Positions 51,580 to 58,966 of a stretch of DNA of 64,000 bases are shown piece after piece. Each line of letters opens with the position of its first letter. Position 1 is the first letter of the stretch. Origin of the DNA: Mycobacterium sp. 236(2023) (lineage in GTDB: Bacteria; Actinomycetota; Actinomycetes; Mycobacteriales; Mycobacteriaceae); the NCBI RefSeq assembly GCF_029623955.1, contig NZ_JARSBP010000003.1, positions 248,001-312,000 on the forward strand, written 5' to 3'. The position numbers and the translations under genes were made by a program. The notes below the pieces were generated by a model, which saw nothing but the letters and a program-made list of their open reading frames with translations, ran no database searches and was not told the origin of the DNA.

Positions 51580-52697
51580 AAACTGAACTCTGCGAACGCT
51601 TCGGGATCGAATACCCGCTGTTCGTCTTCACCCCCTCGGAGAAGGTGGCCGCTGCAGTCACCAAGGCCGGCGGTCTCGGTGTCCTCGGCTGCGTGCGATT
51701 CAACGACGCCGACGACCTCGAGAACGTCCTTCAGTGGATGGACGCGAACACCGACGGCAAGCCCTACGGCGTCGACATCGTCATGCCGGCCAAGGTTCCC
51801 ACCGAGGGCACGTCGGTCGACATCAACAAGCTGATCCCCGCCGAGCATCGGGAATTCGTCGACAAGACGCTCGCCGATCTCGGCGTCCCGCCGTTGCCCG
51901 AAGACGAGGAACGCTCCGAAGGTGTTCTGGGATGGCTGCATTCGGTGGCGCGCAGCCACGTCGAGGTCGCGCTCAAGCACCCGATCAAGCTGATCGCCAA
52001 CGCGCTGGGTTCGCCGCCCAAGGACGTCATCGACCAGGTTCACGAGGCCGGTGTCCCGGTCGCCGCGTTGGCCGGTTCGCCGAAACACGCTCTGCGCCAT
52101 GTGGAGAACGGTGTCGACATCGTCGTCGCCCAGGGCCATGAGGCCGGCGGGCACACCGGTGAGATCGGCTCGATGGTGCTGTGGCCCGAGATCGTCGACG
52201 CGCTCGACGGTCGGGCGCCGGTGCTCGCCGCGGGTGGAATCGGCACCGGTCGACAGGTCGCCGCCGCGCTTGCCCTTGGCGCACAAGGTGTCTGGATGGG
52301 ATCGGCGTTTCTGACCTCGGCCGAGTACGACCTGGGTGTGCGGCTTCCCTCCGGTCGCTCGGTGATCCAGGAGGCCATGCTGAAGGCGACCTCCGCGGAC
52401 ACCGTGCGCAGGAAGATCTACACGGGTAAGCCCGCGCGTTTGCTCAAGAGCCGGTGGACCGACGCGTGGGATGCCGAAGGCGCGCCCGATCCGCTGCCGA
52501 TGCCGTTGCAGAACATCCTCGTCAGCGAGGCGCATCAGCGGATGAGTGAGTCGGCCGACCCGACCGCCGTCGCGATGCCGGTCGGTCAGATCGTCGGCCG
52601 GATGAACGAGATCCGGCCCGTCGCCGACATCATCGCCGAGCTGGTGAGCGGATTCGAGGAAGCCTCGAAGCGGTTGGACGGTATTCGCGACAACTGA
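51576..52697 (+). CDS. Nitronate monooxygenase/NPD-family flavoprotein
   Basis: The 373-residue TIM-barrel flavoprotein begins KTELCERFGIEYPLFVFTPS. It has AAAVTKAGGLGVLG near residue 27, VVAQGHEAGGHTG near 187 (FMN phosphate and catalytic His region), and APVLAAGGIGTGRQVAAALA with GAQGVWMGSAF near 215-240. It is a distant relative of IpdC in this window. The family oxidises nitronates but also includes enoyl reductases and dehydrogenases. Coupling to fadD19 by a four-base overlap suggests a role on a steroid acyl-CoA, which is inference. Confidence 0.82.
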   Translation: MKTELCERFGIEYPLFVFTPSEKVAAAVTKAGGLGVLGCVRFNDADDLENVLQWMDANTDGKPYGVDIVMPAKVPTEGTSVDINKLIPAEHREFVDKTLADLGVPPLPEDEERSEGVLGWLHSVARSHVEVALKHPIKLIANALGSPPKDVIDQVHEAGVPVAALAGSPKHALRHVENGVDIVVAQGHEAGGHTGEIGSMVLWPEIVDALDGRAPVLAAGGIGTGRQVAAALALGAQGVWMGSAFLTSAEYDLGVRLPSGRSVIQEAMLKATSADTVRRKIYTGKPARLLKSRWTDAWDAEGAPDPLPMPLQNILVSEAHQRMSESADPTAVAMPVGQIVGRMNEIRPVADIIAELVSGFEEASKRLDGIRDN

Positions 52698-52710
52698 GCG
52701 GGCGGGTCCG

Positions 52711-52716
52711 TATAAC
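52711..52716 (+). promoter_or_regulatory. -10 hexamer TATAAC for leaderless ilvX
   Basis: TATAAC is followed by seven bases and the GTG at 52724. Despite the short gap after the NPD gene, ilvX may have its own start. Confidence 0.45.
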
Positions 52717-52723
52717 AGCAGAT

Positions 52724-54280
52724 GTGAACGGCGCCCACTCTCTGCTCACCACGCTTGTCGGCCACGGCGTCGACGTGTGCTTCGCCAACCCCGGCACCTC
52801 CGAGATGCACTTCGTCGTCGGGCTGGACGCGGTGCCGCAGATGCACGCTGTGCTGACGCTGTTCGAGGGCGTGGCGACGGGCGCTGCCGATGGCTATGCC
52901 CGGATGGCGGACAAACCCGCCGCTGTCCTGCTGCACCTTGGCCCGGGGCTTGGGAATGGTCTGGCCAATCTGCACAACGCCAGGCGGGCGCATGTGCCGA
53001 TGCTGGTGATCGTCGGTGATCACGCGACCTATCACAAAAAGTACGACGCCCCACTGGAATCCGACATCGACGCGTTGGCGCGCACCGTCTCCGGGTGGGT
53101 GCGGCGCACCCTGGACACCGCTGAGATCGCCGTCGACGCGGTCGATGCAGTGAGTGCCAGCCGGGTGGGTGCGGTGTCGACGTTGATCCTGCCCGCCGAC
53201 GTGTCGTGGACCGAAGGCGATGCGCTGGAGCCGGAGCAGCCCGATCCGCTGATACCCGTCGTCGACGACGATGCCGTGCGCGACGCGGCCACCGCACTGA
53301 CCTCCGGGGCGCCCACTGTCCTGCTCATCGGTGGCGACGCGACGCGGACCGCCGGGCTGGCGGCCGCCGTTCGGATCGCGCAAGCGTGCGGTGCGAAGGT
53401 GCTGTGCGAGACGTTCCCGACCCGGTTGCAGCGGGGCGCCGGCGTCCCCGCGGTCGAGCGACTGGCGTACTTCGCCGAGGCCGCCGAGGAACAACTCGCG
53501 GGCGCCGAGCACCTCATCCTGGCCGGCGCAACGTCCCCCGTCTCCTTCTTCGCCTACCCTGGGCGTGCCAGCGACCTGGTGCCCGAAGGCTGCGAAGTAC
53601 ACACACTCGCAAAGTATTTCGGCGCGGAGGCGGCGCTCGGACAACTCGCCGACGAACTGGCGCCCGGAACCGTCGCCGCGGTCGCGCCGGCAAGCCGACC
53701 GGACCTGCCGACGGGCGCGCTCACGGCTTTCTCCGCCGCCGCGGTGATCGGGGCATTGCTCCCCGAGAACGCCGTCGTCGTCGACGAATCGAACACCGCG
53801 GGCATCGGGATCGCCGCAGCCACAGCGGGCGCGCCCGCCCACGACCTCTTGACGCTGACCGGAGGGGCGATCGGCTACGGCATGCCTGCGGCGATCGGCG
53901 CCGCCATCGCCGCGCCGGACCGTCCGGTGTTGTCCCTGCAGGCTGACGGGTCGGCGATGTACACAGTCTCGGCGCTGTGGACGCAGGCTCGCGAGAACCT
54001 CGACGTTACGACCGTGATCTTCGGCAACGGCGCCTACGACATCCTGCGGATCGAACTTCAGCGGGTCGGCGCGGCCAATGCGGCCACCCCAGGCCCCAAC
54101 GCGCTGCAGCTGCTCGACCTCGGAAATCCGGCCGTCGATTTCGTCAAGATCGCCGAAGGGATGGGTGTTCCGGCGCGTCGCGTCACCACTGCGGAGGAGT
54201 TGGCGCAGGCTCTGGCCGACGCGTTCGCCGAGCCGGGCCCGAATCTCATCGAGGCTGTGGTGCCCTCGCTGGCGGGCTGA
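52724..54280 (+). CDS. ilvX: ThDP-dependent enzyme, acetolactate-synthase-like (IlvX)
   Basis: The 518-residue protein has three-domain ThDP architecture. The N-terminal Pyr domain shows FANPGTSEMHFV and LFEGVATGAADGYARM, whose Glu is the ThDP-activating residue. A central domain follows, and the C-terminal PP domain shows QADGSAMYTVSALWTQ ... FGNGAYDIL. The ThDP motif is a variant (ADGS and NG in place of GDG and NN). Length and position match Rv3509c (IlvX). It is more like benzoylformate decarboxylase or oxalyl-type enzymes than a true biosynthetic AHAS. The reaction is unknown. Confidence 0.82.
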   Translation: MNGAHSLLTTLVGHGVDVCFANPGTSEMHFVVGLDAVPQMHAVLTLFEGVATGAADGYARMADKPAAVLLHLGPGLGNGLANLHNARRAHVPMLVIVGDHATYHKKYDAPLESDIDALARTVSGWVRRTLDTAEIAVDAVDAVSASRVGAVSTLILPADVSWTEGDALEPEQPDPLIPVVDDDAVRDAATALTSGAPTVLLIGGDATRTAGLAAAVRIAQACGAKVLCETFPTRLQRGAGVPAVERLAYFAEAAEEQLAGAEHLILAGATSPVSFFAYPGRASDLVPEGCEVHTLAKYFGAEAALGQLADELAPGTVAAVAPASRPDLPTGALTAFSAAAVIGALLPENAVVVDESNTAGIGIAAATAGAPAHDLLTLTGGAIGYGMPAAIGAAIAAPDRPVLSLQADGSAMYTVSALWTQARENLDVTTVIFGNGAYDILRIELQRVGAANAATPGPNALQLLDLGNPAVDFVKIAEGMGVPARRVTTAEELAQALADAFAEPGPNLIEAVVPSLAG

Positions 54281-54321
54281 CGGTGTCCGATTTGTTCAAG
54301 ACGCGGGACGGGGACGCGTCC

Positions 54322-54327
54322 TAGCGT
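54322..54327 (+). promoter_or_regulatory. -10 hexamer TAGCGT for leaderless VOC gene
   Basis: TAGCGT ends seven bases before the ATG at 54335, and no Shine-Dalgarno sequence is seen. Confidence 0.4.
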
Positions 54328-54334
54328 CCTCGGC

Positions 54335-54730
54335 ATGGATATTCGACCCACTTCCGCCGCCGTCGAGATCGTCGCCTCAGACTTGGCGCGGTCGCTGGAC
54401 TTCTATCGGCTCGTCGGCCTCGACGTCCCCGACGGCAACTCCCCGCACGCGGAAATCGAACTGCCCGGCGGCAACCGGCTACTGTTCGACACCGAGGACA
54501 CGATCGCCGGAATGCATCCGGGCTGGGCCCCGCCAACGTCGACGGGACGCGTGGTGCTCGCGTTCGGGGTCGCGTCGCCGTCCGACGTCGACGCGATCTT
54601 CACGCGTCTGACGCAGGCTGGGCACAAGGGCGAGCTGGAGCCGTTCGACGCTCCGTGGGGGCAGCGCTACGCCACGGTTCTGGATCCCGACGGCACCTCG
54701 GTGGATTTGTTCGCGCCGCTGAACAGCTGA
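54335..54730 (+). CDS. VOC-superfamily (glyoxalase/bleomycin-resistance-like) protein
   Basis: The 131-residue protein has two beta-alpha-beta-beta-beta units: VEIVASDLARSLDFYRLVGLDVP at residues ~9-31 (given in part) and LVLAFGVASPSDVDAIFTRL near 75. It ends YATVLDPDGTSVDLFAPL with the usual metal-ligand Asp/Glu area. It may bind a small hydrophobic or oxidised compound; the substrate is unknown. Its last 64 bases overlap the 3' end of the convergent AraC gene. Confidence 0.8.
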   Translation: MDIRPTSAAVEIVASDLARSLDFYRLVGLDVPDGNSPHAEIELPGGNRLLFDTEDTIAGMHPGWAPPTSTGRVVLAFGVASPSDVDAIFTRLTQAGHKGELEPFDAPWGQRYATVLDPDGTSVDLFAPLNS

Positions 54731-55380
54731 GTGACGGGAACTCCCGCGAGCTCGCGCACCTGCCGGGACAGATGCGCCTGGTCTGCGTAGCCGGCTACGT
54801 GAGCGGTGTTGGCGGCGGTGCGGCCGCTGCGCAGGAGGCGCACCGCCCGCCGGAATCGCAGGATCCGGCGCAGCGTCGCGGGGCTGTAGCCATAGACTGC
54901 GGCGCTCTGGCGCTGCAAATTCCTTGGCGAACAACCGATTTCGCCGGCCACTGCACGGACGGCGGCGCCGGCAGCGAAGCGCCGGGTGACCTCGGAGAGC
55001 TGAGGCACCGGCCACGGCGCCGTCTCACTGGACGTCTCACGGCGCATGAGCTGCGTGGCTGCCGACAGGAGCGGCGCACCGATGAATTCCGGTCGTAGCA
55101 AACCCAATTCGACACGTTCGCCGTGGAATTCATGGGCCGGAACGCCGAGCAGGCGGGGGAGTGCGCCAGGGCGGAACCGGATCCCCGCAGCGGCGACAGA
55201 GCTCTGTTCGCTGATGTGCGCCACGGTATCGGGTCCGGCGATGACCAGTTCGTCGTCGAGCTCGATGAGGTCCATGCAGCCGTCGGGCAGGATGCGCGCA
55301 GAGCCCGCGCCCTCCTTGACCCACACGCATTCGGCGAGGTCGCGCAGAGCCGCAGGTGCGGGCATCTCGCGGTAGCTCAC
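54667..55380 (-). CDS. AraC-family transcriptional regulator
   Basis: The 237-residue protein has an N-terminal DUF6597-like sensor part (VWVKEGAGSARILPDGCMDLI, in part; RFRPGALPRLLGVPAHEF). Two C-terminal helix-turn-helices sit at about residues 140-225: VRAVAGEIGCSPRNLQRQ as the first and AGYADQAHLSRQVRELAG as the second. The GTG at 55380 is preferred over the GTG at 55383 because TACCGT then ends seven bases upstream. The promoter lies against a very large inverted repeat that covers the -35 position. Target genes are unknown; the VOC gene is the nearest candidate. Confidence 0.82.
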   Translation of the reverse strand: MSYREMPAPAALRDLAECVWVKEGAGSARILPDGCMDLIELDDELVIAGPDTVAHISEQSSVAAAGIRFRPGALPRLLGVPAHEFHGERVELGLLRPEFIGAPLLSAATQLMRRETSSETAPWPVPQLSEVTRRFAAGAAVRAVAGEIGCSPRNLQRQSAAVYGYSPATLRRILRFRRAVRLLRSGRTAANTAHVAGYADQAHLSRQVRELAGVPVTQLFSGANKSTEVPSGSRTVA

Positions 55381-55387
55381 CACCCCG

Positions 55388-55393
55388 ACGGTA
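55388..55393 (-). promoter_or_regulatory. -10 hexamer TACCGT for leaderless araC-type gene
   Basis: On the minus strand TACCGT ends seven bases before the GTG at 55380. The expected -35 position falls inside the inverted repeat 55397-55449. Confidence 0.42.
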
Positions 55394-55396
55394 CGC

Positions 55397-55449
55397 GCGA
55401 TTCGGGCGTAGTTGGACAACGCTGCGTTGTCGAACTACGCCCAAATCGC
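55397..55449. terminator. Large inverted repeat: terminator of lipoprotein gene and/or araC operator
   Basis: Arms 55397-55420 and 55426-55449 pair over 24 bases with two mismatches around a five-base GCTGC loop; the core is GGGCGTAGTT / AACTACGCCC. It begins nine bases after the lipoprotein stop on the minus strand and reaches the -10 of the AraC gene. A terminator role fits position and stability; an operator role is also possible. Confidence 0.7.
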
Positions 55450-55457
55450 TGCGAGGA

Positions 55458-56195
55458 CTACGGGGTGATGACCGTTTCGTTGTCGATGTCCATGGTGGCC
55501 GGCCCGACGATGTCGATCTGGTTCTCCAGGCCGTCCGCGTTGAGCTGCAGGACATAGGTGGCGCCGTCACTGCCGGGGATGACAACCGTCTTCTGGGCGG
55601 CGATCTTGGTGACGCCGTCCTGAACCCAGGTGCCGCCGAGCTGGAACGCAGGGAAACCGCCGAGGTCGCTGGTCTTTCCGTCGCTCATCGGCGTCCAGCC
55701 CGGCAGGTTGGTCGCTTCGCCCGGTGCCGCGGCCAGCACGGCGTCCGGATCCACGTCGCCGACCAGCTTGGACACGATCGCGACGATGCTGGGTGTGTAC
55801 TCGGCAGCCTCGGGGCCCGTGTAGACGATCGCCCCGAATGCCCATTCGGGGGTGTCCGGCCCGGCGTCCTCCCAGCCCTCGGGCATCGGCAGGTCGATGG
55901 TCGGGGCGCCCGGATCGCCGCGCTTGACCGCGGACTCCTGGATGCCGTTCTCCTTGATGTAGTCGGCGATCGTCGGCGCCGGGCCCGCGGGGGCTTCCTG
56001 GCGGGGAGCGATCCGCGCCGTCGTGGGTGCCGCGGCGCTCGTCGACGTCGTCTCCGAGGCCTCCGACGTCGTGGTGGTCTCGGATTCCGCCGAGCTGGTT
56101 TCGCTCGACCCCGAATCCGATCCGCCGCAGCCCGTCGCGATCAGCGCGACCGCCGCGGCGACAGCGGCAGAGCGGGTGGCAACCGTGAGCTTCAT
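55458..56195 (-). CDS. LpqN/LpqT-family lipoprotein
   Basis: The 245-residue product has a lipoprotein signal ending VALIATGCGGSD with lipobox Cys at residue 23. A long Ser/Thr/Glu-rich linker runs to ~residue 55. The LpqN-type domain follows (TIADYIKENGIQESAVKRGD; TIDLPMPEGWEDAG; the closing ATYVLQLNADGLENQ). Mycobacterial LpqN-type lipoproteins bind lipid-like ligands and cell-envelope biosynthesis partners. GGAG lies seven bases before the ATG. It is a single gene followed by the large inverted repeat. A role in sterol handling at the envelope is only suggested by location. Confidence 0.83.
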   Translation of the reverse strand: MKLTVATRSAAVAAAVALIATGCGGSDSGSSETSSAESETTTTSEASETTSTSAAAPTTARIAPRQEAPAGPAPTIADYIKENGIQESAVKRGDPGAPTIDLPMPEGWEDAGPDTPEWAFGAIVYTGPEAAEYTPSIVAIVSKLVGDVDPDAVLAAAPGEATNLPGWTPMSDGKTSDLGGFPAFQLGGTWVQDGVTKIAAQKTVVIPGSDGATYVLQLNADGLENQIDIVGPATMDIDNETVITP

Positions 56196-56279
56196 AGCTG
56201 AACTCCTGTCGTATGACGTTTTGCCATGTCCAGCGAAGACTAATTCATGATCAGGTGTTTGCTCAGTGAGTAGATGTAC

Positions 56280-57410
56280 TCAGCTCGTACTTATTTTTCG
56301 GGCTGCCATGTTCTCTTCGACCTCCTGTTGCCAGAGGTCGTAGGCGTGGGTCGTGTCGACCTCGGCCTCGTAGCGGTCGGTCATGTCGGCGGTGACGTCC
56401 GCCGCGTCGACGTAGAACTGCTCGTACCAGCGCCGATGCTGGTAGACCGGCCCGTCTTCCTCGGTGAGCAGCGGGTTTTCGATCGGCGACTTGTTCTTCC
56501 AGATCTCGACGTCTTCGAGGAATCCCTCGCCGAACGACTTGTTCATGGCTCCAGCCAGTTTCGCGGCCTTGTCCGACGGCATGCCCGGCATCTCCTGCAC
56601 GGCCACGCCCCACTGCAGCATGAACGAGTTGTGGGTGACCGGGTAGTGGCAGTTGATCAGCGCCACCTCGACGGTGAATTCGGGGGCGAGGTCGTTGTGC
56701 AGCCAGTTGATCATGTAGGCGGGCCCGAAATATGTCGCCTCGGACCGCAGATACGTTCCCTCCCAGAGCTTCTCGGGATTCGCGGTGAAATCGGGCCGCG
56801 GCTTGGACTCCATGAACTGACTGGCGGTGTGCCCTTCGATGACGTTCTTGAAGTACGTCGGATACGCATGGTGGATGTAGAAGAAGTGCGCCATGTCGAC
56901 GTTGTTGTCGACGATCTCCCTGCAGTGGGCGCCCTCGATGAGAATCGAACTCCACTGCCACGGTGACCAGCGGCCCTCGTCGTACCCGTCGATGGTCGGC
57001 GGGATCAATTCGACAGCGGGAGCGGACCCTTCGGGGTCGTGCCACACCAGCAGCTGACCGTTGACCTCGGTCGTCTGCCATGCCCGGGTGCGGGCCAATC
57101 GTGGGGTGCGCTTGGCGTACGGGACGAGCTTGCAGCGTCCGTCCCCTCCCCAGCGCCAGTCGTGGAAGGGGCAGGCGATCTCATCGCCCTTGACGGTGCC
57201 CTGCGCGAGATTGCCGCCCATATGACGGCAGTAGCCGTCAAGGACCTTGATCTCGCCCTGGGAGTCGGCGAACACGACGAGCATGGTGCCGAACGCGTTG
57301 ATGCCGTGCGGCTGCCCGTCGCGGAAAGACTCCGCGAGTCCGAGGCAGTGCCACCCGCGGGCGAACCGCGTCATGGCTTTACCGGTGTCGATATGGCGGA
57401 CGTCGGTCAT
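56280..57410 (-). CDS. kshA2: Second Rieske oxygenase, KshA homologue (KshA2)
   Basis: The 376-residue Rieske oxygenase is closely similar to KshA encoded at 37036-38223. The 2Fe-2S ligands are in CRHMGG and CPFHDW (Cys61, His63, Cys80, His83), and the iron His pair is in DMAHFFYIHHA. It differs in a shorter N-terminus and tail and in the substrate-pocket region (FMESKPRPDFTANPEKLWEG). Its ATG overlaps the kstD2 stop (ATGA), so the two ring-B-opening activities are made together. It may act on CoA-activated or side-chain-bearing steroids, given the operon. No KstR site adjoins it. Confidence 0.87.
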   Translation of the reverse strand: MTDVRHIDTGKAMTRFARGWHCLGLAESFRDGQPHGINAFGTMLVVFADSQGEIKVLDGYCRHMGGNLAQGTVKGDEIACPFHDWRWGGDGRCKLVPYAKRTPRLARTRAWQTTEVNGQLLVWHDPEGSAPAVELIPPTIDGYDEGRWSPWQWSSILIEGAHCREIVDNNVDMAHFFYIHHAYPTYFKNVIEGHTASQFMESKPRPDFTANPEKLWEGTYLRSEATYFGPAYMINWLHNDLAPEFTVEVALINCHYPVTHNSFMLQWGVAVQEMPGMPSDKAAKLAGAMNKSFGEGFLEDVEIWKNKSPIENPLLTEEDGPVYQHRRWYEQFYVDAADVTADMTDRYEAEVDTTHAYDLWQQEVEENMAARKISTS

Positions 57411-58966
57411 GTGTGCTCCTCGCGCTTGCCGGCCATGTCCAGCACGGCCAAGTGGCTGAAAACCATGCTGGTGCCGATCGGGTTGCCGCCGCCCGGATAG
57501 GCGGTGCCGCTGGGTGCTGCCATCGTGTTGCCCGCCGCGTACAGCCCCGGTATCACATTGTCGGCGGAATCGAGCACGCGCGCAGCATTATCGGTGCGCA
57601 AACCGCCCTTGGTGCCGAGATCGGACACCCCGAATGCGGCCGCATGGAACGGCCCCTTCTCGATGGGATACAACGGCGGCGCGCCCCCGGAGAACGCGCG
57701 GTCATACGGTTCGTCACCGCGACCGAAGTCCTCGTCGGCGCCGCCGCGCACGAACTCGTTGAATCGGGCGACGGTCTCGACCAGATTGGCCGCAGGCACG
57801 CCGATGGCCTCTGCGAGTTCCTCAAGGGTGTCCGCGGTGCGCCACAGGCCGGCGGCCACGTACTTGTCAGGTTCGACCATCGAGACGTTCGTCGCCTTGA
57901 CGGGCGGCACGACTCCCTCGACATCGTCATAGACCATCCAGAACGGCAGCGTGACCCGGCCGTCGTCGATCGCTGCAAGGACTTCCCGCCCGAGCCGGTC
58001 GTAGGCCGCCGACTCGTTGGCGAAGCGCCTGCCCTGGTCGTCGACGAAGATGCCCCCGGTGAACCACAGCGAAAACGCCGACGTGCCATCGGGATGCGTC
58101 AGGCCGGGGGACCACCACGCCTGATCCATCAGGTCTGTGTCCGCTCCGACAGCGATCCCGGCCAGATGGGCCAACCCGCGGTTTCCCCACGGCCCCATCG
58201 TGTCCCGCGACTCGCCCGGCACCCCGTAGCGCGCCCGCATCTCGTCGTTGTGCTCGAACCCGCCAGCCGCCAGCAGCACTCCGCGCCTGGCTTGGATGCG
58301 TCGACGCTGACCGTCGGATTCGACGACGGCCCCGGTGACAGCGCCGTCCTCCACGACGAGTTCCGTCAGCGTGGTGTTCAAACGCGCCGACGAATGGGGG
58401 TGGCGGGCCGTGGCGGCGAGGAAGCGCGCGATCAGTGCGCGCCCGCCGACGAAGTAGTCATCGGGTTGCGGCGCGCCCAGCCGGTCGGCGTCGAGCGGCC
58501 CGCGGACCAATTCACGCAGCTCCGGTGCCGCGGCAATCTTCAACGGCTTGGCGGCGATGTGGCGCATGCCGTCGGCACGTGCCTTCGGCGCCTTGCCGAA
58601 ATAGTCGGGCCACGGCAGCAGCGAGAACTTCAGCAGCTCATCGGTTTCCAAGTATTCGATCAGCGGTGCTCCGCTGCGGACGTAAGTTTCCTGCAGGGCC
58701 CGCGGTGTGCGGTCACCGACGACGGCGGTGTAGTACTCGATCGCATCGTCGATAGTGTCGTCGGCGCCCGCGCGCTGCAGAACCGGGTTGCACGGGAACC
58801 ACATTCCGCCGCCGCCGGAGTACGCGGTGGTCCCGCCGAACTTCTCGGTCGCCTCGACGAGGATCACGTCGAGACCTTCGCGGGCCGCGGTGTACGCGCC
58901 CGTCACGCCTCCGGCGCCCGAGCCCGCGACCAGGACATCGGTGGTCTCATCCCACTGTTCCGACAA
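57407..58966 (-). CDS. kstD2: Second 3-ketosteroid-Delta1-dehydrogenase-like flavoprotein (KstD2)
   Basis: The 519-residue flavoprotein has the FAD motif DVLVAGSGAGGVTGAYTAAR near residue 10 and TTAYSGGGGMWFPCNPVLQR near 44. The C-terminal TAYPGGGNPIGTSMVFSHLA corresponds to the YPGPGGTIGPAMTF end of KstD. It is much diverged from kstD at 23884. The best start is TTG at 58966, with GGAAGGGA upstream; this overlaps the end of the fadD gene by 20 bases. Longer in-frame starts would overlap fadD further. Coupling to kshA2 supports a steroid Delta1-dehydrogenase role. Confidence 0.8.
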   Translation of the reverse strand: MSEQWDETTDVLVAGSGAGGVTGAYTAAREGLDVILVEATEKFGGTTAYSGGGGMWFPCNPVLQRAGADDTIDDAIEYYTAVVGDRTPRALQETYVRSGAPLIEYLETDELLKFSLLPWPDYFGKAPKARADGMRHIAAKPLKIAAAPELRELVRGPLDADRLGAPQPDDYFVGGRALIARFLAATARHPHSSARLNTTLTELVVEDGAVTGAVVESDGQRRRIQARRGVLLAAGGFEHNDEMRARYGVPGESRDTMGPWGNRGLAHLAGIAVGADTDLMDQAWWSPGLTHPDGTSAFSLWFTGGIFVDDQGRRFANESAAYDRLGREVLAAIDDGRVTLPFWMVYDDVEGVVPPVKATNVSMVEPDKYVAAGLWRTADTLEELAEAIGVPAANLVETVARFNEFVRGGADEDFGRGDEPYDRAFSGGAPPLYPIEKGPFHAAAFGVSDLGTKGGLRTDNAARVLDSADNVIPGLYAAGNTMAAPSGTAYPGGGNPIGTSMVFSHLAVLDMAGKREEHT

